The notes: generated by a model not told the origin, from the letters alone. A stretch of DNA of 64,000 nucleotides from Luteimonas vadosa (GCF_039543545.1 NZ_BAABJY010000001.1:310001-374000), one strand, 5' to 3'; positions 8,435 through 17,452 are shown, counted from the first letter of the stretch. Translations and numbers: made by a program.

Positions 8435-8463
8435 AAGCTACGCCCGAAAAATCCGGAAGTCAA
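8435..8463 (-). promoter_or_regulatory. sigma70-type promoter for nrdJa
   Basis: On the minus strand TTGACT (8458-8463) is followed after 17 bp by TAGCTT (8435-8440). The -35 matches 5 of 6 consensus bases. The position just upstream of two NrdR-type boxes supports a regulated RNR promoter. Confidence 0.65.
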
Positions 8464-8544
8464 CGCCTTGTGACGGGATCCGCGGCCCGGCGCGCCCCGG
8501 GCCACCCGAGGGTCGCAGCCCGCCACGTCGGTCCTCCGGCAGGC

Positions 8545-10491
8545 TCAGTAGCGACCGTGCGCGGGCGCTTCGCGCAATCCCAGCGCCTGCATCAGGGCGC
8601 GGAACCGGGGCTCGTTGCGCAGCGGGTTCCAGCGCGCGTCGACCTTGATGAAGCCGATACGCACGTCGTGGACCGCCTTGCCGCGTTCCAGCGCATCGAG
8701 CGCGGCGGCGGTGTCGCCCAGCGCCAGGTGGGCCGCGGCCAGGCTGGTCGGCGGCAGGTAGCCCGCGGACTCGCGTCGCCGCAGTTCGCGCAGGAGCTCC
8801 TCGGCCCCTGGACGATTCCCGGCGGCCACTTCCGCCATCGCCAGCACCGCCAGCACCTGGCTGGCGCGGCGAGAGCGGTCCGCGGCGCGCCGCAGGTCCG
8901 CGACCGCGGCCTCTGCATCGCCACGGTCCAGGGCGAGCCCTCCCCGAACCAGCAACGCGATCCAGAAGTCGGGCTCCAGTTCCAGCGCCCGAGCCACCCA
9001 AGCTTCCGCCTCGTCGGGCTGGCCCGCGGCGCTGTGGAATCCGCCGCCCAGCGCGTTGATGAAGGGCGACAGTGGATCCAGGTCGCGCGCCTGCCGGACC
9101 TCGGACAGACCTTCCTCGAAGCGTCCCGTCGTCACCAGCAGGTGGGCCAAGCCGCCATGGGCATCGGCCAGGCTGGGATTGAGTTCGATCGCGCGCCGCA
9201 TCGCGGCCTCCGCCCCGCGCCAGTTCCAGTCGTGCAACTGCAGGTACCGACCATGGGCCAGGTGGGCTTCGGCCGAGTCCGGGTCGATCTTCAACGCCTG
9301 CAAGGCGGCGCCGCGGGCCAGGGGGAACACGTCGTCGGGTGGCGCATCGTTGTGGGACATGAACAAATACGCGGTGGCCAGCCCGGCGTAGGCACGACTG
9401 CAGGTTGGATCTTCCGCGATCGCCTCGCGGAATTTGGCGATCGTCTCCGGGGCGCGGCGATGCAGCATGTAATGCGCGCGCAGCAAGGTCCGGAAGGCCG
9501 ACGCGTCGTGGCCCTCGCACGGCGCAGCGGTTCGCGACGCGTCGGGCCGCGGCTCGATGGCCAGCGACGTGCCGACCGCGTCGCTGATCTCGTCCTGCAG
9601 GCGGAACACTTCGTCGATCCGTGCGTCGAAGGTCCGCGCCAGCAGCGTGCGGCCGTCCGGCACCGAGAGCAGCTTCACGTTGACCCGCACGTGGTCGTCG
9701 ACGCGCTGGGTGGAGCCGTCGACCACGTAGGCGGCCGCCAGTTCGCGGCCCACCGCAACCGGATCGTCGCGCCCCACGACCAGTTGCCTGGCCGACGACA
9801 GCGATCGCACGCGAAGCGCCGGCAAGCGGCCCAATCGCGTCACCAGCGTTTCGGCCAGCCCCAGCTCCAGCAATTCGTCGCGCGGCCCCGCCGACAACGA
9901 GCGGAAGGGCAATACCGCCAGGGTGGCGGGCCCGCGTGCAGCGGGTGCTTCCGCCGCCGGCCCGGGTCCGTTTACGCGCCACGCAACCAGCCCTGCCATC
10001 AACAAGAGCAGGACCCCCACGCCGGCAACCGCCAATCGCGGCCCCTGCATGGCGCGTCGTCGCTCGGCGCTCCGGCGTTCCGTGGAGATCGCCGGGAGTC
10101 GCGAAGGCGACTCGGCCGGGACTGGAGCCGCCGGCGATTCGTCGCCTTCTACCGCGTCCGCCACGAACCGGTAGCCGCGACCGGGCACGGTCACGATGTA
10201 GCGGTGGTCGCTGGCGTCGGTACCCAGCGCACGGCGCAGCGTGGAGATGGCCTGGCTGAGGTTGTTCTCCTCCACGATGCGGCCGGGCCAGACGGCCTCG
10301 ATCAGTTCGTTCTTGCTCACCACGCGGTCGCGGTGCCGGACCAGCGTGGCCAGGGTGTCGAATGCCTTCGCGGTCAGCGGCACGACATCCCCTGGCCCTC
10401 TGGACAGCTCGCGTCGCCGCAGGTCGAGGCGAAAAGGCGGGAAGCGATAGGTCTCGGCCGGTGCGTCGTCCATGGTTTCAGTATTTTTCAC
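8545..10491 (-). CDS. CadC-type winged-helix regulator with TPR sensor domain
   Basis: 648 aa. Residues 15-115 form an OmpR/PhoB-type winged-helix DNA-binding domain (LTAKAFDTLATLVRH, VWPGRIVEENNLSQAISTLR, VPGRGYRFV). One transmembrane helix follows at about residues 153-172 (AVAGVGVLLLLMAGLVAW). Next comes a TolB/FlgO-like domain (LAVLPFRSLSAG, VDGSTQRVDDHVRVNVKL) and then tetratricopeptide repeats to the C-terminus. This is a membrane-bound one-component regulator that binds DNA inside and senses outside. GTG at 10491 is the longest start; ATG at 10473 is equally possible, and neither has a clear ribosome site. It is divergent from the secreted protein at 10589, a likely target. Confidence 0.82.
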   Translation of the reverse strand: MKNTETMDDAPAETYRFPPFRLDLRRRELSRGPGDVVPLTAKAFDTLATLVRHRDRVVSKNELIEAVWPGRIVEENNLSQAISTLRRALGTDASDHRYIVTVPGRGYRFVADAVEGDESPAAPVPAESPSRLPAISTERRSAERRRAMQGPRLAVAGVGVLLLLMAGLVAWRVNGPGPAAEAPAARGPATLAVLPFRSLSAGPRDELLELGLAETLVTRLGRLPALRVRSLSSARQLVVGRDDPVAVGRELAAAYVVDGSTQRVDDHVRVNVKLLSVPDGRTLLARTFDARIDEVFRLQDEISDAVGTSLAIEPRPDASRTAAPCEGHDASAFRTLLRAHYMLHRRAPETIAKFREAIAEDPTCSRAYAGLATAYLFMSHNDAPPDDVFPLARGAALQALKIDPDSAEAHLAHGRYLQLHDWNWRGAEAAMRRAIELNPSLADAHGGLAHLLVTTGRFEEGLSEVRQARDLDPLSPFINALGGGFHSAAGQPDEAEAWVARALELEPDFWIALLVRGGLALDRGDAEAAVADLRRAADRSRRASQVLAVLAMAEVAAGNRPGAEELLRELRRRESAGYLPPTSLAAAHLALGDTAAALDALERGKAVHDVRIGFIKVDARWNPLRNEPRFRALMQALGLREAPAHGRY

Positions 10492-10588
10492 CGAATTTCA
10501 TCGCGTGCTGATGGCGCGCCGGCCGGGTCGCGAGGCAGCTTGGCTGCGAGCCCGCACTCCCGCAGGGCCCACCGACCAGGAGAACATC

Positions 10589-11095
10589 ATGAACCTGCTC
10601 CGCCCTCTCTGCATCCTTACCCTGCTTGCGTCGGCCGGCACGGTCGACGCACAAGGTCCCGCCACGACCGGCGCCCTTGCCACGCCTGCCAACCGCATCG
10701 TCGGGACCTGGGCCAACGTCGCCCGCGTGGGGAGCTGCGCCACCGGTGTCCTTGGCCCGGCCTTGAACCAGACCCTGATGTACAACGCCGGCGGGACCAT
10801 GCTCGACAACCCCCGGTTTCCACCCCAGGGGATCGCCACGCCCGGCGGCGTGGTGCAACGCAGCATCGGCATCGGCACCTGGACGTACGACCCCGTCAGT
10901 GGCCAGCACTTCGTGCGCCAGCAGTTCGATTTCTTCCTGTCCAACGTCTACGACGGCTACCAGGTGATCGAAACGACGCGCCAGCTCAGCAACGACGGCA
11001 ACCGCCTCACCGGCCCCGTGGTGGCGAGCCGCTACAACGCGGCCGGCGAACTGCTGTTCCAGCAATGCGGCGAAGCCGTCTCGACCCGGCTGTGA
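10589..11095 (+). CDS. small secreted protein, unknown function
   Basis: 168 aa with a signal peptide (MNLLRPLCILTLLASAGTVD, then AQ). AGGAG lies 6 bases before ATG 10589, which decides the start; the longer frame from 10472 is not secretory. The mature part contains NRIVGTWANVARVGSCATG and later GTWTYDPVSGQHFVRQQFDF, a beta-rich pattern reminiscent of lipocalin-like or surface beta-sandwich proteins. Two cysteines (SCATG and FQQCGEAV) could form one disulfide. I do not recognise the family. Transcribed away from the CadC-type regulator with about 100 bp between starts, it is a plausible member of that regulator's regulon. Confidence 0.6.
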   Translation: MNLLRPLCILTLLASAGTVDAQGPATTGALATPANRIVGTWANVARVGSCATGVLGPALNQTLMYNAGGTMLDNPRFPPQGIATPGGVVQRSIGIGTWTYDPVSGQHFVRQQFDFFLSNVYDGYQVIETTRQLSNDGNRLTGPVVASRYNAAGELLFQQCGEAVSTRL

Positions 11096-11252
11096 AGCAT
11101 CCCGACTGATGGTTCTGCTCGGCCGTCATCGGCGATACCCGGTCGACGGTCAGCAGGAATGCCGACCACACACATCGACGATGCGGTGTCGGTGGGAGTG
11201 CGCCGGGCGAACCATCGAGGAGCGTGACCAGTACCCCGCTTGGAGATCCACC

Positions 11253-13175
11253 ATGAAACAGATCGGCTGTGGAACCCTGCTCACTGCCTGCATCGCCCAC
11301 GCCCTCCTGATCACCGCCTGCGGCGGCGGGGGTGGGCAGACGGTCAAGGCGGACCCACCGCCCCCACCGCCGCCGACGTCGGCGCCACCCCCGGAGCCCT
11401 GTCCCGCCCCCATCACCACGCCGTGCACGGTGACCGCCCAGTACACATTGACGTTCGACGAGTACGGCATGACTGGAGGGCGGCAGACCGACCAGCGCCT
11501 GTCCGTGATGGGCCCCGGCGGCTCGTTCAACCTCAAGAACGGCGAATACCGCTTCTCCGGCGGAACCGAGATCGCGGGCGCCACCCTGGTCGTGTGGGAC
11601 ACCCTGGTGTCGAACGTCTCGATCCTCCGCGACGGCTCCGGCCTGGGTTTCCAGGGCACGAGCGTCCTCTGGCTCGGCGGCACCATCCGGGGCAACGTGC
11701 GCAACGACGAGTTGCTCACCCTGCGCCACCTCTGCGGCACGGGCCTGAACCTCTGCACCCACGACAGGCCGCGGCGCATCGAAGGGAACTACGTGCAGAC
11801 GGGCACGCTCGAAGCCGTCCTCGGGGACCCGCTCCAGATCACGGGCACCACCGACCTGGCGGGCGAAGTGCGGTTCATCCCGGGAACCTCGCAGTCCTAC
11901 GTCTTGCCATCGGCCCCATCGAGCATCCTGGTCCTGCATGCCAACGGCGGCATCACCGGTCAGTTCGGCGGCTGGCAAGGCGCCGGCCTGTTCCTTTCCG
12001 GCAGCCTGCGGCACACGCCGAACGACGTGTTCTTCGATGCCACCCGTATCAGCGTCCAGGGAGCCATCGCGGCAAGCGCCGGTGCCGATGCGCTGACCTC
12101 CGCAACCGCAGCCCGCGTGGATGATGCGTTCTCCGTGGCCGACGGCTTCGCCGGTGCCGATCCCGCGTCGCTGAGCGGCGTGCAGCGACAGTTCCTGTCA
12201 TCGGCCGCATCGGTCATGCATGCCGGCAACGCCGCCCAGGCAATCCGGACGCTCGACAGCCTGTCCGGCCATGGCCATGCCGGGGCCCCGGACATGTTGC
12301 GCGCCCAGGCGGCCGGCTTCGCCGCCTCGATGGACGCGCGGATGAACCGGCTGGTTCCTGGCAGCGCACCGGCGGCGTGGTCCACGTCATCCTTGCTCGA
12401 GGGCACGACCCCGTTCTTCGTGGGCACTGCCAGCGGATACGACGAGTGGCTGGGTCACGATCTGATGGTGGGCGGCAGCGTTGGCAACGCGCGAGCAGAC
12501 CGGCAATTCGACCGCATGGGCGGTCAGGTCTGTGGCACGGCGCCGCTGGCCAGTGTCCATGCCCTTTACCGAAGCGGGGGTTGGCATCTGGCCGGACTGG
12601 TCGGGGCGGGGCGGGCGAACCTGCAACTCACGCGGCCCATCGACCTCGGGGCGGGTCGCCAGGAGTTCGCGTGGAGCCAGCGCGACGTCGACCAGGCCTT
12701 CGCCCATGTTGAATTCGGGCGTGACTGGACCTGGGGCCCGAGCCGTTTCTCACCCTACCTCACGCTCGATCACAACGTGATGCGCACGGCGGGTTTCGCG
12801 GAGCTGGGGAGCACAGGGTTCGAACTCGTCGCCGAACCCGCCACCACGACGAGGACGACCGCCGCGACGGGCATGCGTCTGTCGCGCCGTTGGTCGCTGT
12901 CGGGCGGTTGGATCGGCGTGGACGTGGATGCGCGGTATGCCCGCGGCCTGGCCAATGATGGCGAGGCGTCGCTGGCCGCCTTCGCGGCTACACCAGGCGC
13001 GGACTTCGCCCTGCTGGGCACCGGAGGCGAGGCCGACTCGCGCTCGTTCATGGTGGGGCTGGCGGGCATGGGACCGGGACCATGGACATGGTCGGCACGG
13101 TTCGGGCGGCAACTCGACGCGTCGATGTTCTTGCCATCGACCCATTGGTCGTTCGGCCTGCGCCGCGAGTTCTAG
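11253..13175 (+). CDS. short autotransporter with lipoprotein-type N-terminus
   Basis: 640 aa. GGAG precedes ATG 11253. The N-terminus carries a lipobox-like LLITAC followed by GGGGG, then a proline run, so the passenger may be lipidated as in NalP and SphB1. Residues 60-270 form a glycine- and Thr-rich beta-helical passenger (LWLGGTIRGN, GNYVQTGTLEAVLGDPLQI). A helical linker of about 90 residues leads to a roughly 270-residue beta-barrel ending in an aromatic residue (FGLRREF), the signature of autotransporter translocators. The gene follows the secreted protein after about 150 bp. No protease triad is visible in the passenger. The passenger is unusually short and its ligand is unknown. Confidence 0.75.
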   Translation: MKQIGCGTLLTACIAHALLITACGGGGGQTVKADPPPPPPPTSAPPPEPCPAPITTPCTVTAQYTLTFDEYGMTGGRQTDQRLSVMGPGGSFNLKNGEYRFSGGTEIAGATLVVWDTLVSNVSILRDGSGLGFQGTSVLWLGGTIRGNVRNDELLTLRHLCGTGLNLCTHDRPRRIEGNYVQTGTLEAVLGDPLQITGTTDLAGEVRFIPGTSQSYVLPSAPSSILVLHANGGITGQFGGWQGAGLFLSGSLRHTPNDVFFDATRISVQGAIAASAGADALTSATAARVDDAFSVADGFAGADPASLSGVQRQFLSSAASVMHAGNAAQAIRTLDSLSGHGHAGAPDMLRAQAAGFAASMDARMNRLVPGSAPAAWSTSSLLEGTTPFFVGTASGYDEWLGHDLMVGGSVGNARADRQFDRMGGQVCGTAPLASVHALYRSGGWHLAGLVGAGRANLQLTRPIDLGAGRQEFAWSQRDVDQAFAHVEFGRDWTWGPSRFSPYLTLDHNVMRTAGFAELGSTGFELVAEPATTTRTTAATGMRLSRRWSLSGGWIGVDVDARYARGLANDGEASLAAFAATPGADFALLGTGGEADSRSFMVGLAGMGPGPWTWSARFGRQLDASMFLPSTHWSFGLRREF

Positions 13176-13470
13176 CCAGGACAGGCAGAGGCCCGGCCCG
13201 GGCCTCCGCGCTCCCCGGACCGGCGCCCGCGGCGCCGGCTGGAGCGCCTGCGGGAGACGCCCGACCCCCCGGCCGGCTCGTCGCGCCCCCGAGGGGCCCA
13301 TGTCGCGGGCCGCTTCGCTCCGGGCTCGGCACCTCGACGCGCGACGAGCGGTTTCAGCCATGTTTCAGCCCCAGCGCGCCTCGCCGGTGGACAATGACGG
13401 CCTCCCGGTCCTGCCGCTGCGGGACGGGTTTTCACGCCTCAGCCACCCGCAAAAGGGGATAAATAGCGAG
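13176..13470 (+). other. 295-bp gap before degQ-type gene
   Basis: No gene is seen. A GC hairpin (ggcccg-gcccgggcc, near 13190-13206) follows the autotransporter stop but lacks a T-run, so it is a weak terminator candidate. No sigma-E-type promoter for the downstream protease was recognisable. Confidence 0.4.
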
Positions 13471-14901
13471 ATGCGCGCGCGCAATACACACGTCACCCTC
13501 CTCGCCCTTACCGCCGCCGCCGCGTTCGGCGGCTTCGCCGCGACAGCGATCCGGGACGGCCTCCAGCTGCCGGCCCAGGCCGCTCCGGCGTCCGCGACCT
13601 CGACCGTGGCCACGCTGCCGCCGGTGGTCGACGGCCAGCCGCTGCCCTCGCTGGCGCCGATGTTGCAGCGGGTCACGCCATCGGTGGTCAGCGTCCACAC
13701 CAAGCAGCGCGTGCGGGTCAGTCCGTTCGGCAACGATCCGTTCTTCCGCCGGATGTTCCCGGAGTTGTCGCAGGAGCGGATCAACGAGTCGCTCGGCTCG
13801 GGCGTGATCGTCGATGCGACCCGCGGCTACGTGCTCACCAACCACCACGTGATCGAGGGCGCGGACGAGGTCTCGGTGACGCTGGCCGACGGGCGCACGC
13901 TCAAGGCCGAGTTCGTCGGTTCGGACGCCGACACCGACGTCGCGCTGATGCGCATCGACGCCGACAACCTCCAGGCGATCGCGTTGGCCGACAGCAGCAG
14001 CCTGCGCGTCGGGGATTTCGTGGTGGCGGTCGGCAATCCCTTCGGCGTCGGGCAGACCGTGACGTCGGGGATCGTGTCGGCGGTCGGCCGCAGCAACGTC
14101 CCCGGCGTCGGCTTCCAGAACTTCATCCAGACCGATGCGTCGATCAATCCGGGCAACTCCGGGGGCGCCCTGGTCAACCTTCAGGGCCAGCTGGTCGGCA
14201 TCAACACCGCCAGCTTCAACCCGCGTGGCTCGATGGCCGGCAGCATCGGCCTGGGGTTCGCGATTCCCGCGAACCTCGCCGGCGACGTCATGCGCCAGCT
14301 CGCGTCGACCGGCCAGGTGCGTCGCGGTTCGCTGGGCGTGGAGACGCAGGACGTCGATGCGCGGCTGGGGGCCGCGCTGGGCCTGGATCCGCCACGCGGC
14401 GCGCTGGTCACGCGCGTCTACCCCGATTCGGCCGCGGCAGCCGCGGGACTGCAGCCTCGCGACGTGATCGTCGGCGCGAATGGCCAGCGCATCGACAGCC
14501 CCGACATGTTGCGCAATTTCCAGGGCCTGCAGGCGGCGAATGCGCGGGTGACGCTGGACGTCCGGCGCGACGGCGCCCCGCTGCGCCTGGTGGCGACCCT
14601 CCGGGAGCAACCCCGGGCCCTGCCAGGCTCAGCGCTGGATCCGCGCCTGTCCGGCGCCGTCTTCGCCGAGCTGCCCGAGGCGCTGCGCCGCGGCGGCGTC
14701 AACGGGGTGCTGGTCGAGCAGGTCGACCGCAACAGCCGCGCCGCCCGCAGCGGGCTGCGCGCGCAGGACGTCATACTGGGTGCCGGCAACAGCGGCGTCG
14801 CCGACCTCGCCGGCTTCCGCACCCTGGTTTCGCAACAACCCCCGCAACTGGTGCTGCGCATCCTGCGTGGCCGCAACCAGGGCAACCTAGTGATGCAGTG
14901 A
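13471..14901 (+). CDS. degQ: periplasmic serine protease, DegQ/MucD family
   Basis: 476 aa. This HtrA-family protease and chaperone degrades misfolded envelope proteins. The N-terminus is a signal or anchor sequence (LLALTAAAAFGGFAAT) ending near an APASA site. The catalytic triad is visible: His in TNHHVIEG, Asp in SDADTDVALM, Ser in NPGNSGGAL. Two PDZ domains follow (GSLGVETQDVDARLG to the mid-protein, then SGAVFAELPEALR to the end). ATG 13471 is preceded by aaaagggga; the open frame upstream (from 12928) is shadow coding of the autotransporter. DegQ, DegP and MucD cannot be separated on sequence alone; the short loop LA suggests DegQ or MucD. A four-gene envelope cluster follows. Confidence 0.85.
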   Translation: MRARNTHVTLLALTAAAAFGGFAATAIRDGLQLPAQAAPASATSTVATLPPVVDGQPLPSLAPMLQRVTPSVVSVHTKQRVRVSPFGNDPFFRRMFPELSQERINESLGSGVIVDATRGYVLTNHHVIEGADEVSVTLADGRTLKAEFVGSDADTDVALMRIDADNLQAIALADSSSLRVGDFVVAVGNPFGVGQTVTSGIVSAVGRSNVPGVGFQNFIQTDASINPGNSGGALVNLQGQLVGINTASFNPRGSMAGSIGLGFAIPANLAGDVMRQLASTGQVRRGSLGVETQDVDARLGAALGLDPPRGALVTRVYPDSAAAAAGLQPRDVIVGANGQRIDSPDMLRNFQGLQAANARVTLDVRRDGAPLRLVATLREQPRALPGSALDPRLSGAVFAELPEALRRGGVNGVLVEQVDRNSRAARSGLRAQDVILGAGNSGVADLAGFRTLVSQQPPQLVLRILRGRNQGNLVMQ

Positions 14902-14937
14902 TGCACCCGCCGTGATTCACCCAAGGAGAACAGCGAC

Positions 14938-15300
14938 ATGAGCCCCACCCACACCGACAACCTGAAGAGCAACCTGTCCGAGTCGGGCAGCCACCTGAAG
15001 CAGGCCGCCCGCGATGCCGGCGAAGCCGTCAAGGGCGTCGCCAGCGCCGCCGGTGACGAAGCCCGCCTCGGCAAGGCCCACATCAAGGCCGACCTCGCCG
15101 ACAGCGCGCTGGCCGCCGTGGCCGCGCTGGAGGAAGGTGGCGCGGCCGCGGGCGAGCAGGTCGATGCGTTGATGGACAAGGGCCGCGACCTGATCGACAG
15201 CGCCGCCGACCTGATCCGCGAGCGTCCGATCGCTTCCTTCGGCGCGGCGTTCGCCGCCGGCTGGATCATCGCCAAGCTCGCGCGCAGCGGCGACAAGTAA
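14938..15300 (+). CDS. DUF883/YqjD-ElaB-like membrane-anchored protein
   Basis: 120 aa. A long amphipathic, Ala-rich coiled-coil region (residues 10-90) precedes one C-terminal membrane segment (IASFGAAFAAGWIIAKLA), the layout of the YqjD/ElaB/YgaM family. E. coli YqjD and ElaB sit in the inner membrane and bind ribosomes in stationary phase. AAGGAG stands 9 bases before the ATG. It is the first gene of a tight set with the holin-like, small membrane and AI-2E-type genes, an arrangement like E. coli yqjD-yqjE-yqjK. Confidence 0.75.
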   Translation: MSPTHTDNLKSNLSESGSHLKQAARDAGEAVKGVASAAGDEARLGKAHIKADLADSALAAVAALEEGGAAAGEQVDALMDKGRDLIDSAADLIRERPIASFGAAFAAGWIIAKLARSGDK

Positions 15301-15305
15301 GCATC

Positions 15306-15869
15306 GTGGACGATCACGACCCCGGGGAAGGTCGCGACCGCCAGCACGACGGCAAGCAACGGCGTCCGAACCTGCTGGATGCCGCGGACGCCTTGTTCGA
15401 CGCGGCCGGCTCGACGTGGACGGCAGGCAGCGATGCGCTGAAGGCCCTGCGCATCCTGCTGCTCGCCGATGTCTCCCTGGCGCGCAGCGCCTTCGGCCGC
15501 ACCCTGGCGATGACCGGCGTGGCGATCGCCGCGGGAGCGTCGGCGTGGCTGCTGCTGATGACTGCGTTGATCGTCTTCCTCGTTCGCCAGCTGGGGGTGC
15601 CCTGGTCGGCGGCCCTGCTCGGCTGCGCCGCGCTCAGCGGAGCCATCGCGGCCTGGGCGGTGTGGCGTGCCGACCGCTACTTCGACGACACCCGCATGCG
15701 CGCCTCCAGGCGGCAGCTGGCGCGCCTGGGGATCGGCGAATTGGCCGGAACCCTGCCGGATACGAATTCCAACGCATCGAGCGAGGCCGCTGCCGAGCAG
15801 GTCAAGGAAGCCGGCGAGGACAGGCCGCCCGCCAAGAAGGACCTTGGCGTGGACCTCACCCCGCCATGA
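15306..15869 (+). CDS. phage-holin-superfamily (YqjE-like) membrane protein
   Basis: 187 aa from GTG 15306, five bases after the previous stop. Two hydrophobic segments are clear (LAMTGVAIAAGASAWLLLMT and VPWSAALLGCAALSGAIAAW), flanked by charged soluble ends, as in the Holin_X/YqjE family. The name is historical; there is no phage context here. Its position right after a YqjD-like gene mirrors E. coli yqjDE, where function is tied to envelope stress or stationary phase. Confidence 0.65.
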   Translation: MDDHDPGEGRDRQHDGKQRRPNLLDAADALFDAAGSTWTAGSDALKALRILLLADVSLARSAFGRTLAMTGVAIAAGASAWLLLMTALIVFLVRQLGVPWSAALLGCAALSGAIAAWAVWRADRYFDDTRMRASRRQLARLGIGELAGTLPDTNSNASSEAAAEQVKEAGEDRPPAKKDLGVDLTPP

Positions 15870-15909
15870 GCTTGGCCTGGGCGCGCGGCGGATCGAACGG
15901 AGGGGAGCC

Positions 15910-16329
15910 ATGAGCTACGAGCAGCTGACGGAAAAGGTGCGCCAGGCCGAGCAGGCCCTGGAGGCGCGGGAACGGACCGTGGCCGCGAGCTGGCGCGTCA
16001 CCAAGGACACGTGGAAGGAAGCCTGGACGCCCGGCCGGATCGCGGCCGTGGGCGTCATCGCCGGCTTCATGTACGGCCGCAGGCGCGCGCGGCCCGGCGG
16101 TGGCGGGGAGGGCCTGATCCGGACGGTGTCGAGCCTGATCGCACTCGCCAGCTCCATGCAGGCCAAGTCGGCCGCCCACGAGGCCGAGGACGTGGCGCAG
16201 ACCGCCGAGCACACCGTGGCCACGAGCAATGCGGCCGCCGGGCGCCCGGGACCGCAGGCCGAACCGGAGCAGCACTGGTCCAATCCGCCGACCGCCGCCG
16301 CGGCCGCCACCGAACTCTCCGAACCCTGA
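15910..16329 (+). CDS. small membrane-associated protein, unknown
   Basis: 139 aa. GGGGAG lies directly before ATG 15910. An N-terminal helix (YEQLTEKVRQAEQALEARER) is followed by a weakly hydrophobic segment (IAAVGVIAGFMYGRRRARPG) and a low-complexity Ala/Pro tail. The pattern resembles YqjK-like or DUF3618-like companions of yqjDE, but similarity is too faint to name it. Very likely cotranscribed with its neighbours. Confidence 0.55.
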   Translation: MSYEQLTEKVRQAEQALEARERTVAASWRVTKDTWKEAWTPGRIAAVGVIAGFMYGRRRARPGGGGEGLIRTVSSLIALASSMQAKSAAHEAEDVAQTAEHTVATSNAAAGRPGPQAEPEQHWSNPPTAAAAATELSEP

Positions 16330-16339
16330 GCTCAACACC

Positions 16340-17452
16340 ATGAACACCCCACCCGGTGCCTCGCAGACCGGAGCCCCCACGACCGAGTCGACGAACGGCA
16401 ACGGCGCGCCAAGGCCACGGGCGACCGCCGCCGCCCTGGTGCTCGCGACGCTGGCCGTCGGCTTCACGCTGTGGGCGGCCCAGGCACTGATCCTTCCCGT
16501 GCTGCTGGCGGTGTTCTTCGCGATGGTCGGCAATCCGATCCTGCGCCTGCTGCAGCGGCTGTACGTCCCGCGGTTCCTCGCGGCGATGCTGGTCGTTTTC
16601 GGCGGGCTGGCCGTGGCCGGGATGCTCGGCAGCCAACTGGCGCGACCGGCCGCGCAGTGGATGGAGCAGGCGCCCCGGCAGATGCGGCAGGTCAGCAACC
16701 AGCTACGCGACCTGGCCAAGCCGGTGCAGAGGGCGAACGAGGCCGCCGAAACCATTGCCCGGGCCGCCGGCGGCGAAACCGGCACCAGGCCGCAAGTGGT
16801 CAAGACGCAGGTCGACGATCCCTACGGCGTGGTGACCCGGGGCCCCAAGGTGGTCGCCGCCGTGTTCGCGGTCGTGCTGCTGACCTTCTTCTTCATGGTC
16901 TTCGGCGAAAAACTGCAGCGCAGTGCGATTGCACTGCTCCCGACCCGTCAGCGCCAGAAGATCACCGTTGGCATCCTGCAAAGCATCGAACACGAGATTT
17001 CGCGGTACGTGTTCACCATCACCCTGATCAACATCGTGGTCGGGCTGATCTTCGCGGCCTTGCTGCACTTGGTGGTCGACGTCGACCTCCAGGAAGCGCT
17101 GTTGTGGGGCACGATGGTGGCGCTGCTCAACTACGCGCCTTACGTCGGGCCGGCGATCGGCATCCTGCTGATGCTGGTCGTGGGTTTCGTGACCTGGAAC
17201 GAGATCGGGCCGTCGTTGGTGCCCGCCGGCATGTACCTCGGCCTGAACATCATCGAAGGCCAGTTGCTGACCCCCATCATCCTCGGCCAGCGCATGGCGC
17301 TTTCGCCACTGGTGATCATCCTGGCGCTGATGCTGTTCGGCTGGCTGTGGGGGATCGTCGGCCTGCTGTTGGCGGTGCCGCTGCTGGTGTGCGTGAAGCT
17401 GGTGCTGGCCAAGCTCGAAGGGATGGAAGGCTGGGCCAGGCTGCTGGAATGA
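16340..17452 (+). CDS. AI-2E family transporter / PerM-like permease
   Basis: 370 aa with about eight membrane segments. The family signature is seen in the C-terminal half: a long loop, then helices around IVVGLIFAALLHLVVDVDL, LLNYAPYVGPAIGILLMLVV and a final LFGWLWGIVGLLLAVPLLV. E. coli TqsA of this family exports autoinducer-2, but most members have untested substrates, including ion antiport in some. ATG 16340 is 11 bases after the upstream stop, so it belongs to the same operon. Quorum-signal transport should not be assumed. Confidence 0.8.
   Translation: MNTPPGASQTGAPTTESTNGNGAPRPRATAAALVLATLAVGFTLWAAQALILPVLLAVFFAMVGNPILRLLQRLYVPRFLAAMLVVFGGLAVAGMLGSQLARPAAQWMEQAPRQMRQVSNQLRDLAKPVQRANEAAETIARAAGGETGTRPQVVKTQVDDPYGVVTRGPKVVAAVFAVVLLTFFFMVFGEKLQRSAIALLPTRQRQKITVGILQSIEHEISRYVFTITLINIVVGLIFAALLHLVVDVDLQEALLWGTMVALLNYAPYVGPAIGILLMLVVGFVTWNEIGPSLVPAGMYLGLNIIEGQLLTPIILGQRMALSPLVIILALMLFGWLWGIVGLLLAVPLLVCVKLVLAKLEGMEGWARLLE

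Noticed and set aside
8146..11109. 987-residue open frame on the plus strand
   Set aside because: It is antisense to the winged-helix/TPR regulator and out of frame with the secreted protein; low-complexity and no family features.
15306..15869. prophage remnant because of the holin-like gene
   Set aside because: It is a YqjE-type gene next to a YqjD-type gene with no other phage functions nearby.
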